Below, one piece after another: positions 33,401 to 41,120 of a stretch of 64,000 nt of DNA (position 1 is the stretch's first letter; every line of letters begins with the position of its first letter). The position numbers and the translations under genes were made by a program. The DNA is from Tubiluchus corallicola (Eukaryota > Priapulida > Priapulimorpha > Priapulimorphida > Tubiluchidae). The notes under the pieces were generated by a model. It was not told the origin of the DNA, did no database searches, and saw only the letters and a program-made list of their open reading frames with translations. The stretch spans positions 147,514 through 211,513 of the forward strand of contig JAQGDQ010000402.1 in NCBI GenBank assembly GCA_030141605.1, in the 5' to 3' direction.

Positions 33401-36400
33401 CTGACAAATCAGAAAACTCCATTATTCTTGGTGGTCACGCAAAATGTTGGAAATTGCTTTGTCTGTTAGACAACGGGAAAAGCTCTGAGTGGTGACAATA
33501 CGTACTTAACAGCTGAAGTTCATCAGTCCATAGCCCATGTAGTAGCTGGATGGATCACTGCCAGGAAAATCAGTTCAGTGTAGTTTAATCTGCCATACTG
33601 TCTCGAGATTTTTTATCTTATTTAAGGACTGGTATGCATCCTACCATAGTTTAAACATTTCTGTCAGCTCCCTAAGTAGGCCCTGCCATCGAGTACTGGA
33701 AATAAGTTAAACTGTAAAAAACAGCCTGCATGGTGTAATGCTATTGCATTACCCACAGGCTATTGTCAGTATTATTGCAGGAATACTGTGTTGCGTAGGT
33801 TACCTTTTGTTGTGTTTTAAGAGCCAACTTCAATTTTGAAACATTGGAAAATAGTGGAAGTAATTTAATTACCCACAATTATGAACCTTTTGAGCTGAAC
33901 TGACTACAAGGAAGCCCGAGTCTGGATTTAAAACAAGGTGTTGGCGATTACAAGTCCATTATCATGGCCATAAAACCATACCAGTGGCCATGACCTTGGG
34001 GTCATGACAGCTCTTAATTCATTCGCAGTGCTTTCCAAACCATTCAATTATTTTCTAGTGGGAGGAAACTATTCTTGTCCTGTTAAACAAAAAATTGCTC
34101 TGTCGCACGCATTTTGGCATCCACGAGGCAAAGTGTGTGTGAAAATGAAAAAGTGGTTCATAGTGTAGAAGTGAGTACATAGAATTATTACTTACCTAGG
34201 ATGAAGATCTGAATATCTTTTGGTTTTTTAGCTTTGTTGTCTTTGCTCAGTTTTGGCTTCGGCACAGTTTCAAGTGCAGTTCTTTCTATCTGTATCTTAA
34301 TGACGTTCTTGTTGTTAGTCAGATCAAGACTAAAGCTACGTAACTGAGAAGCTTGGTAAATAAGAATTTGTTCAAGACGGGTCATCGTCATGAATGCTTT
34401 TGGGTGTATGAGGACTAGACGATTGTTGGAATTCAACTTCACAACTTTTGTAGCAGTCATAGCTAAGGTGTCTTTCTCTAGTTTGTTTACATTCGAATAA
34501 GCCAGTTCAAATATCTGGACACTTCTTCCTTGGAGGAATTTTTCTGGCAATGCTGTTCCGTCATACTTACGTATGGACAGTGAGAATACTTTCTGAGGCA
34601 GACCCTTTTGTATGACCTTTATGCCGTTTTCATAGATTTTATGTATACGGCCACATTCATAACTACATGGTGCATCTTTTTTTGTTATGATGCATCCGTC
34701 TACTTCTGCACACCCTTCAACGAGCACTTTCTTTAAATTGATAGTGCTTAGAATTGTCACGAGAACTATCACATTAGGTCTACCCTTTCTTCTAAAGCTG
34801 ATAGTTTTTTCTAAAGCAGATGACATCTTGTTTTGTAAACAAAGAGCGTCTCTAAAAGATCAGATTTTGGCGCGTGAATGATCTATTTTCAGGTGAATTC
34901 TGCAGGCTAGAATTGCATGGGAGAATTGCTTACGTCACAATCGTTTCTATGGCATTATTATTACGCCTGCAAAACAGCAATGAGAATGGCTAACAATCAT
35001 AGAATTAGACGGTGCGCCCCCAATTCAATTCCATTTAATTTCATTTTAATGCACAATTACAATAGTGTTTCATGGCAAAAAATTACAGTTACAAATACAA
35101 GAAATACAAAACATAACAAATACAAGTACAATTACGCAACGTTGCAAACCAGCGTTTTTTCTCAGAGAGAGAATGCCAGGCTCGCGTAAAAAGTGACGCT
35201 ACCATGGTCACCATGCTGTTGGACAAGCTGCTGCTTTCTGCTACTTCGTTATTATGCGTGCATGTGAAGTTTTTGCAATAATTTTCGATACAAATGCTCC
35301 GCGTAGTGAATTTGCGGTCAAATAGCAAAACAGTTAACAGTGGCAACCTCTACGTTATCTGTAAATGTTCAAATCGGGCAAAAAAGCACCAACAAGGTCT
35401 TTTTGCTGCAGGTAACAGCATCCTACACTTTCATTTAAATGAAACGGTATTACAGTACTCTTGTCGATGGTCTTTTATTTATAAAATTCTTACAAGATAT
35501 TCGAGAAACTGTTATCATTATTAATCGTTATAATATTAATGTACTTAGTCATGTATAAGCTGCACTTGTAACTGTAATGGTGCGAATTCCAGCAGCACTA
35601 ACTTCAGGAAAAGTGTATGGGTATATAGCCACCACGTACACGCCTAACAGTTTTTTTTCACTTCGTGTTAAACAGGCACAGTATATTATGCAGAGGGCGC
35701 TACAGAGGATCTTGATAACTAATTTTGAAAAAATATAAAGTTAACAATATACAGACTGCACAGAACAATTTTCAATGGTTGTTTGGGATAAAAAATATTT
35801 ATATTTTATAAGCCGAAGCTGCAGTTGCCGTAATGGTATTGTGCTGGTTGCGGCCATATTGAAACTTATCATTTTCTGTATTTCCATTGATGTTGTAAAG
35901 AGTTGTAATTAAAACACATTTGAAATTTTCTTGTTATTTTCTACACGATTAGCTGTGTTTACTATAATTTTGAGAAGCTTGACAAATTTTTGTTGCATTA
36001 CAGTACAAAGAGAATTTTAAGCACAGTCATTAAAACATTTAACTAGAACATTATTTGAGTTTTCAATAGTGCATTTGTGTTGCATTAGGTTGTTGAACCA
36101 ACAAAAGTAAAACCTGCTAGGCCCACCATAGACACCGATCACATTTTCCCAACGGAAGTAGAATCAACTACCATGAAAGCTACCAGACTCCCTACAGAAA
36201 CCACTACATATTCTACAGAGACTACTACAGAGTATACAACGGAGACTACAACTGAAACTACAACTGAAACTACAACTGAAACGGTATTTACTAATTGAAT
36301 CAATTTGGTTTTCATCTATCAGATATGCTGAAAGGTGTTGTAAGTAAACTAATACAATATTTATATATTCTAATGAAACATTTATTTCAAGCAAAATTTA

Positions 36401-39239
36401 GGCAATGTGTAGGACACGGTTTTTTAGTGCCAGACTGTACATATACATTTGATAGCTTTGCTGTATCGATGATCCGTTTTGCCACAGATTGGCACGTTTT
36501 CAATGATTTTCACTGGAGACGTGATTATTCATTTAATTGCATTTCTGCTGATAAACATACTAAACGCCAATAACACTTGTCACTTCTTGCTTTGAAATAA
36601 TTAACTAGCTGTATGCAGTTCGTATAATTAATGTTAGGCTTCTAGGTTTTAGATTGTTAAATGATAAGCCTATGAAGTTGCTAAATAGTTCTGAAAACCA
36701 ATTGTTTAATATTTAACATTAAGAATATTTGAAGTTAAAGTATAAATCTTGACAAATGTATTGTTAATAAAGATTTGCCATATTGCTAATCTACAAAATC
36801 TTCGTTTTGTAGACAACTGAGGGTAAAACAGAGCCCCTGCCGGTACCTGCGACACCATCCACTCCAAAAACTGCAACCGATAGGTCAACTAAAGCAGAGC
36901 AAATGTCAACCAAGAAGCCTGGCATGCCTACAAAAGTTCCAATTCCAGTCAACAAAAAGCCAAAGGTTGGGCGACATATTAAGAAGATCGAAATAAAATC
37001 AGGGGAGGTAAGTTTATGGTAATATGGCTTCATGTCAAATATTGTATCTTTCAATCACCTTTATTATTTTCAGTGGCAGCTCATAGCTGAAATTAGTGGG
37101 GGTGCTGCTTCAGAAAATTTTTAGCCATTGTTTTAATACAGAGTAAAATGTAACAAACATATGTAATTTTAATTTAATGTAAACATAAGTTATATTTGAA
37201 GATCGGGTGTTGAACGGCCTCTTTGCCTAATTGCAACTTTTTCATGGAAAGACAACTGTGAAAAATTAAGCCGTTGTAATTCACTTACAGAATATATTTC
37301 TTGGGCATGGACGATGTCCATTATTAAATAATTTATGTTTTAAGCTTTCACGCTAAGTTTACATTTTATCACATCCAAAAATATGACGGTACATGGTAAG
37401 CACGTGGCAGTTGTTACTGTGATAGACACAGTACTTTTCTACCTAGCTGCAGACGATAGCCTACAGTGTGTTATCTCAGCCGTATACAACAGCCAAATAC
37501 CATGTTGCTTGGGCTGTGAAGCAAATTGTACTTCTCTCACGTCCTCAAGTATAAAAAAAGAACTAAAGAAAAAGACTTATTATATTGAATATTATCAATA
37601 ATAATGAGTGAAAACAGGGGGTGCGGAAGTACTTATACACGAGCTACCACTGATTATTTTCAACACGGCGCCTAATCAAAACCCGCCAAATAGATAATCA
37701 CAAACACAACTGAAGAAATTATTATTGACAAAAGTATTAGACGTAAGAGTGGATAGTAGGCATATGTCTGATAATATTCTTGAAAACTTTGCTAAACAGC
37801 AAGTATTATGTGAATATAAAATTCAGCTATTTTGACACAATTAATAATGTACGAAAAATGGAATGGTACGAAGGTGTAGTAATGCTAAAATTCTATGTAC
37901 ATGTATTGGTTTTGTAATTATTAACAAATTGTCTTGGTGTCAAGAAGTTGTCCACAATTTTGTATAAGGGTCAAAACTTCCTGAATAGGCAGTTTAGTAA
38001 AGGATAAACGGTAGATTGCCCCCAGGATGCGAAACAACATAATCTAGCTATACCTGGTTTAAATTTTTTATAAAAAAGTATGTGTAAATGGCATTGGTAT
38101 ATGCTTCATTATTTCATCACGTTGTGAATATATTATGTTTGCAATTGCTTGCAATGATTTTTACTCTGTTACAGGCTTTATTGGTAACCATTCCAGAAGA
38201 CACATTTTCCGATCCAGAAGATGGCAGCACACGCAACTTATCTCTCATTTTGCTGTCAGGAAAGAAACCTCACAGACAATTACCTGTCAGTTCCTGGCTT
38301 AAACTTAATGCCACTTCACAGACGTTGCATGGAATGCCATTTGAACTGAACCAGGGAAAGCATAAATACATACTCAGAGCTATGGACAAAAGTGGTGACT
38401 CGGTTGACACCCACTTTACAATCGAAGTGATTCCCACAATGTCAAAAGAAGATGTCAAATGCTCCATGGCAGCTGAGCTCAACGTTGATTACGAGTCATT
38501 CGTGTCTGATCCAGAGATGCAGAAGGAGTTCACTCGTAAACTGTCGAAAGCCTTTGGCGATGATAATCCAGATGCTATCGTGTTGATGGAGATTCGGAAA
38601 GCATCCACGGTCATCACTTGGACAAATAGTTCTGTCCCCAAGGACGGCTGCCCTAAAGATGCAGTAGAGCATATGCGGGATGCAATGCTGGACGAAAACG
38701 GCACAGTAAAGGACAAATTTGCTGAAGCACTGGAACCGTTTCAGTTAATGACAGCAGCTTTTGAGCCGGCTGGTGATTGTGAAGGAGTAGTGGAAAGTCG
38801 CGGCGAAGTTCCATCAGCTGTTGAGCTACAGATTCCTACGGAAGAGCCGGTATTGACTAGTCCTGAACCAAAAAGCACTGAAGTTACTACTACAGAAGAG
38901 GGTGAAGTAGTGATGTCCACTATCATCCCTATTGTAGTAATAGGTGCTCTATTAATTTTAGCTATAATTATCGCAGTCATTTTATACAAACGTCACAAGA
39001 AGAAAAAAAAGGGATACGAAAAGGCAGAAACATCTGACAAAGACACTTTAAATAAACATACGCCTGTAATTTTTAGTGACGAAATTGACGAGAGCGATAA
39101 TCGCGGTCGGACACCTGCAGTAAATAATCAGGAGCATCCACCAAATCCACCCGAATACCATCCACTGCGAGAAGTACCCTCGCCAGACATGTATAGCAAC
39201 AGTAATGGCCAGCAAAACCGTCCTCTAGCCTATGCTTAA
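18280..39239 (+). CDS. DAG1: Dystroglycan, 7 coding exons
   Basis: Coding join: 18280-18495, 29261-29725, 30087-30228, 30577-30755, 36089-36283, 36813-37007, 38175-39239 (2,457 nt, 818 aa). All junctions are GT-AG and all phases agree. Domain order: signal peptide (1-25), first cadherin-like domain (about 40-130), S6-like domain with Cys146 and Cys230 placed like the vertebrate disulfide, furin-type RLKR (277-280), Thr/Pro-rich linker (about 281-445), second cadherin-like domain (about 450-550), SEA-like domain with Cys623 and Cys666, transmembrane helix (about 714-734), KRHKKKKK stop-transfer, and a cytoplasmic tail with PPEY. Dystroglycan links laminin-type matrix ligands to dystrophin/utrophin at the plasma membrane. 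Oddities: Ala607-Ser608 replaces the Gly-Ser autocleavage pair, the terminal PPPY is absent, and the cytoplasmic tail is shorter than the human one. Alternative 3' exons cannot be excluded. Confidence 0.95.
18681..18937. repeat. Two tandem copies of a ~130-140 bp repeat
   Basis: Unit A starts at 18681 and unit B at 18821. They share 'tacaact', 'gcttggtttttt', 'ggagcaatattaatccca' and 'tcaaaatgcatcac' in the same order. Spacing is 140 bp at the left end and 130 bp at the right because unit A has about 10 extra bp near 18721. Unit B is interrupted by the MITE at 18939-19477 and resumes after it. Confidence 0.85.
18935..19481. mobile_element. piggyBac-like MITE with TTAA duplication
   Basis: The element (18939-19477, 539 bp) begins AGGAAAACCGGACGATTG and ends CAATCATCCGGTTTTCCT, so the outer 18 bp are inverted copies with one mismatch. 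It is flanked on both sides by TTAA (18935-18938 and 19478-19481), the piggyBac target duplication. No transposase frame is present, so it is non-autonomous. Flanking sequence read without the element matches the undisturbed neighbouring repeat unit at 18791-18820. Confidence 0.85.
20799..21265 (+). mobile_element. L2/CR1-type LINE 3' end (ORF2 tail and 3' UTR)
   Basis: A short open frame contains FSSFAPKYWNS, matching the conserved 'F...AP..WN' end of L2/CR1/jockey reverse transcriptases. After a frame change near 20,965 the neighbouring frame gives YKRLKTHL and a stop at 21016-21018, the usual end of this ORF. The following 250 bp are AT-rich 3' UTR containing CCGCTTTGCCTGAACGTGC and CACTTTATAATATTC, like the L2 3' end. 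It is broken and 5'-truncated. Confidence 0.75.
26926..27375 (-). other. Unidentified open frame in intron 1
   Basis: A 149-codon uninterrupted frame inside dystroglycan intron 1, antisense. The first half is Ala-rich and mixed in composition, and no motif is recognised. There is no strong hydrophobic segment, Cys pattern or catalytic signature. The sequence is somewhat GC-richer than its surroundings. It could be a decayed transposon frame, a single-exon gene or chance. A fragment with weak similarity to the tandem repeat at 18681 lies just beyond it at about 27,390-27,460. Confidence 0.2.
29261..29725 (+). CDS. DAG1: Dystroglycan coding exon 2
   Basis: 155 codons, phase 0 at both ends, CAG/GTAATG donor. 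It encodes the rest of the first cadherin-like domain (LPTWLHFDEHSWMLQGVPG) and most of the S6-like domain (LTVILDAD, MVGPGNIG, NGVFISWQ). Cys146 is the probable first partner of the N-domain disulfide. An RGD tripeptide occurs at residues 194-196. Confidence 0.95.
29726..30086 (+). other. Dystroglycan intron 2
   Basis: 361-bp GT-AG intron with acceptor TATTTTTGCAG, phase 0. Nothing else is seen in it. Confidence 0.9.
30087..30228 (+). CDS. DAG1: Dystroglycan coding exon 3
   Basis: 142 nt, entering in phase 0 and leaving in phase 1 (split Gly275). It encodes the end of the N-terminal S6-like domain, with Cys230 and the diagnostic LGYPVVGWYVGNYKP motif, close to the human LGYPVVGWHIANKKP region. 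Confidence 0.95.
30229..30576 (+). other. Dystroglycan intron 3
   Basis: 348-bp GT-AG intron, phase 1, acceptor AAATATTGCAG. Nothing else is seen in it. Confidence 0.9.
30577..30755 (+). CDS. DAG1: Dystroglycan coding exon 4 (furin site, linker start)
   Basis: 179 nt, phase 1 to 0, CAG/GTAAGA donor. It begins by completing Gly275, then KRLKRQ, a furin consensus (R-x-K-R, cut before Q281). In the human protein the equivalent RVRR/Q site releases the N-terminal domain. The Thr/Pro-rich linker follows, starting with an Ala-Thr-Ala-Thr-Ala segment where human carries its laminin-binding O-mannose sites. Confidence 0.92.
31291..32010 (-). pseudogene. Decayed tandem copy of the nested LRR gene
   Basis: On the minus strand, 31766-31512 encodes a stretch closely similar in order to residues 63-137 of the intact neighbour: DGLTVIQEELPQDVF against NGIKVIQKGLPQKVF, WAYSKITKLDKD against LAYSNVNKLEKD. 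Similarity continues upstream into the 5' flank (shared 'aaaatagatcatt' and 'aacaaag'). The start codon equivalent reads ATA, the Arg-rich start of the protein is deleted, and the frame shifts after about 31512. An LRR-like hydrophobic stretch (31450-31350) lies in another frame. I infer a non-functional duplicate. A recruited or spliced remnant is less likely. Confidence 0.7.
32590..32922 (+). mobile_element. Non-LTR retroelement 3' end, (GATTT)n tail
   Basis: A plus-strand non-coding segment ends GGGAAAAACAATAAATGATT followed by two further TGATT units. The 'accccttcccat' stretch resembles the 3' UTR at 17205-17520, suggesting the same LINE group. Its end overlaps the 3' end of the antisense LRR gene. 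The 5' limit is uncertain. Confidence 0.5.
32915..34826 (-). CDS. Small leucine-rich-repeat protein, nested antisense
   Basis: Two-exon model: 34826-34196 then 33168-32915 (294 aa). Exon 1 ends at a strong GTAAGT donor in phase 1. Exon 2 starts after TTTATGACTTCAG in the matching phase. Visible parts: hydrophobic signal/anchor at 18-31, Cys-rich LRRNT-like region (Cys39, 45, 54, 58) followed by GLPQKVFSLSIRKYDG and LPEKF, irregular LRRs through residue 210, LRRCT (Cys216, 218, 235, 254; CNCTMQW and VDC), and a hydrophobic C-terminus (277-293). LRRNT/LRRCT-capped proteins are usually secreted or cell-surface binding proteins. The ligand is unknown. The whole gene sits in dystroglycan intron 4 on the opposite strand. 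A possible alternative donor (CTGCAG/GTGGCA) near residue 265 means the C-terminus could differ. Confidence 0.75.
35018..35150 (-). mobile_element. Retroelement 3' end, GAATT-type tail
   Basis: Plus-strand CAATTCAATTCCATTTAATT followed by an A/C-rich segment. On the minus strand this reads as a 3' end finishing with AATTGAATTG, like the element at 9789-10030. No coding remnant. Confidence 0.4.
36089..36283 (+). CDS. DAG1: Dystroglycan coding exon 5 (mucin-like linker)
   Basis: 65 codons, phase 0 at both ends, donor ACG/GTATTT. It encodes a Thr-rich linker that ends in a tandem 12-bp repeat (about 36236-36281) giving repeated ETTT units. This is the part expected to carry O-glycans. The donor is weaker than those of the other exons, but read-through would hit a stop within four codons. 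Confidence 0.88.
36284..36812 (+). other. Dystroglycan intron 5
   Basis: 529-bp GT-AG intron, phase 0, acceptor CTTCGTTTTGTAG. Nothing else is seen in it. Confidence 0.85.
36813..37007 (+). CDS. DAG1: Dystroglycan coding exon 6
   Basis: 65 codons, phase 0 at both ends, GAG/GTAAGT donor. Its first two thirds are Thr/Pro/Lys-rich linker. Its end (VGRHIKKIEIKSGE) aligns with the human segment entering the second cadherin-like domain (LKNHIDRVDAWVG). It has the same length as exon 5 (195 nt). Confidence 0.92.
37008..38174 (+). other. Dystroglycan intron 6
   Basis: 1,167-bp GT-AG intron, phase 0, acceptor TACTCTGTTACAG. Half of it is the hAT-type MITE at 37071-37652. The rest shows nothing. Confidence 0.88.
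37063..37660. mobile_element. hAT-type MITE with 8-bp target duplication
   Basis: The element (37071-37652, 582 bp) begins CAGTGGCAGCTCATAG and ends ACACGAGCTACCACTG, giving imperfect terminal inverted repeats of about 16 bp. The identical octamer ATTATTTT flanks it on both sides (37063-37070 and 37653-37660). CAGTGG ends and 8-bp duplications are characteristic of hAT elements. No transposase frame is present. Confidence 0.85.
38175..39239 (+). CDS. DAG1: Dystroglycan coding exon 7 (beta subunit)
   Basis: 354 codons and a TAA stop at 39237-39239. It encodes the second cadherin-like domain (IPEDTFSDPEDG, HGMPFELNQGKHKY), the SEA-like domain with KASTVITWTNSS around the expected alpha/beta junction, Cys623 and Cys666, the transmembrane segment STIIPIVVIGALLILAII, the basic KRHKKKKK, the conserved PVIFSDEID and one PPEY motif. 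The frame is open upstream to 38088, but the acceptor at 38174 and domain continuity fix the exon start at 38175. Confidence 0.96.
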   Translation, partial: ALLVTIPEDTFSDPEDGSTRNLSLILLSGKKPHRQLPVSSWLKLNATSQTLHGMPFELNQGKHKYILRAMDKSGDSVDTHFTIEVIPTMSKEDVKCSMAAELNVDYESFVSDPEMQKEFTRKLSKAFGDDNPDAIVLMEIRKASTVITWTNSSVPKDGCPKDAVEHMRDAMLDENGTVKDKFAEALEPFQLMTAAFEPAGDCEGVVESRGEVPSAVELQIPTEEPVLTSPEPKSTEVTTTEEGEVVMSTIIPIVVIGALLILAIIIAVILYKRHKKKKKGYEKAETSDKDTLNKHTPVIFSDEIDESDNRGRTPAVNNQEHPPNPPEYHPLREVPSPDMYSNSNGQQNRPLAYA

Positions 39240-41120
39240 TGTGCTGCTATGGTATGAACTTTAATTTCCAGTGCTTGATGGACACTGCACTTTCGGCAGA
39301 ATTTAATGGCTCTTTTTCACTTTGGACAATACATTTGCGAAGTGAATTGTTGTTAAAGAAAGCCTTTTTTGAACTCTTAGAAATTGTGATTAGTGCCTGT
39401 ATGTGACTGAGTAGGTGACATTACCTGCCTTCGTGTACTTGTTTAGTGCTGAACTTCGAGGGCCAAGTGCTTTGATTTTCGTTGATGATACCCGCGATGG
39501 AATTCTCTCATTGTTGAGTGTTACATAGTATGTAGTTTAACTTCAACATCAAAAGACCAAGCATGCTTTTAGAGAATAGTGAGGTGTGTGTTGTGGCTCC
39601 ACATTTTACTGAAGTAGCTTTTGTGTGTTCACCATTATTGCAGTTCTTAAAAAAATCTTAGGCTTTGCCTGTTTTTTAAAAAAATTAAAATCTGCTACAG
39701 AAAAGATCACTTTTCTGCAGCAAGGTTATGTAAATGACCAAGGTACTAAATTCTTTTAAATGTATCTCAAAATTTTAAATTGGCATTGCAACCGTAATTT
39801 TAATCTCATTTAAATAATTAAATTTAAGCTCACTCCGTTTTTGTCATGACGTAATTTTTTTATTTTTGTAATGAACGACTTTGTTTTTATGCAAATTTCT
39901 TTATAACATACAGGTATGTGCTAGCACAGTTATAATTTGAACAGAGAACTGAATTATCCGAAAATGATTGCTAATTTTTATGAATACAATAACGGGTAAA
40001 ATTTGGGTGCTTCTATTTGGCACTCACAGTGAGAGTGATTATGCCGAATTTCATAATACGTTATAGAAATTTGAGTTCATATGATGGATTTTTTATGTCT
40101 GTGCTATATTCTGATAGTTGGACTTCCCAGATGTACATTACCGTGTACGAGATACGCTGTACTCAGTAAGCCATGGCTGTCAAGAGGTGCCCGTGGCATA
40201 CCATGTCAGAGCGCATATCGAAGACAACTTTGCTTGATTTTGTCACGTGAAACCAGTGTTTAGATGATGTGGGCAAAGTACGTGACCTTTTTCTGCAATT
40301 GTTCCAAAAGGTGTGCTTGTATGCTTGAAGTCTGGGCCATTGCATTTCACAGAAATTGATAATGGGAAATCGAGGCAGATGGCTACTTGCTTTTCCAGAT
40401 TGTGCAGCGGTATTTAGCAGAAATATATCCTGAGTAATTCTCACCATATTCTAATGACAAGTTAAGTGAGTGAACTCATGAACTCATATCAGCGATTTTC
40501 TATAATGGGCTGATTAATGATTGTACTAATATGGTGAATGTTTGCCAATAAACAGTGACTAGAAAACTCGATTTGAAACATGTAGCATTATTGTCAAAGA
40601 CAGCAGATGGTTAGTGGTAATTGTTACGTTGAAAACATTATTTTGTCAATTGTGAATAACTTCGTATATTTGTGGCGCTTTTTCTATTTGAGCTGTACAC
40701 TGCGTACAAGACTGTTGGTGCTGCCACTTTTTTATTATTTTAGTTGTACTGTATTTAATTTTCACAATGTTAACTAGCTGTAGTTGTGTAGTGGAGTATT
40801 CTATTAATTTTTTTGCTCAAACTTATTTGAGCAATCTGTTTTGGTGTAGATTATACAGGCCTTTAGTTGCAATCAAAACTGTATTATGTATGTATGTATA
40901 TGTAAAGTGTGTTTAGTTTTAAATTGTTTTTTATTTACAAGTAGTTGTAAACAAGGTTGTACTAGCCTTTGTAAATTGACATCTAAGGACTTATTGGAAA
41001 GTGTCCAAAGCATGTATGACCATTGTCTTTTTACTTTATAAATATGCATTTCTACACTTTTAGTTATTATTAAATCAAGTGAATAGTTGTAATTTAATAA
41101 AACTGTCCTTTGGTGGGAAC
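39240..41120 (+). other. Dystroglycan 3' UTR (probable extent)
   Basis: AT-rich, U-rich non-coding sequence after the stop. AATAAA hexamers occur at 40547-40552 and 41096-41101. The latter is followed within 30 bp by GT-rich sequence (TTTGGTGGG, TTTGATGTGG), so it is the better cleavage signal. A third AATAAA at 41818 would give a longer UTR. The exact end cannot be fixed without transcripts. Confidence 0.6.
41096..41101 (+). promoter_or_regulatory. Probable polyadenylation signal of dystroglycan
   Basis: AATAAA followed by a GT-rich downstream element, about 1.86 kb after the stop codon. Alternatives are at 40547 and 41818. Confidence 0.55.

Larger units (their letters stand above)
30756..36088 (+). 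other. Dystroglycan intron 4 (5.3 kb), host of a nested gene
   Basis: GTAAGA donor and GTTGCATTAG acceptor, phase 0. On the opposite strand it contains an LRR-protein gene (34826 down to 32915) and a decayed copy of its first exon (about 32010 down to 31291), plus two retroelement 3' ends (32590-32922 and 35018-35150). Confidence 0.88.

Noticed and set aside
38088-38174. Open frame extending dystroglycan exon 7 upstream to an in-frame ATG
   Set aside because: The acceptor TACTCTGTTACAG at 38174, matching phase and continuity of the cadherin-like domain with exon 6 show this part is intronic.
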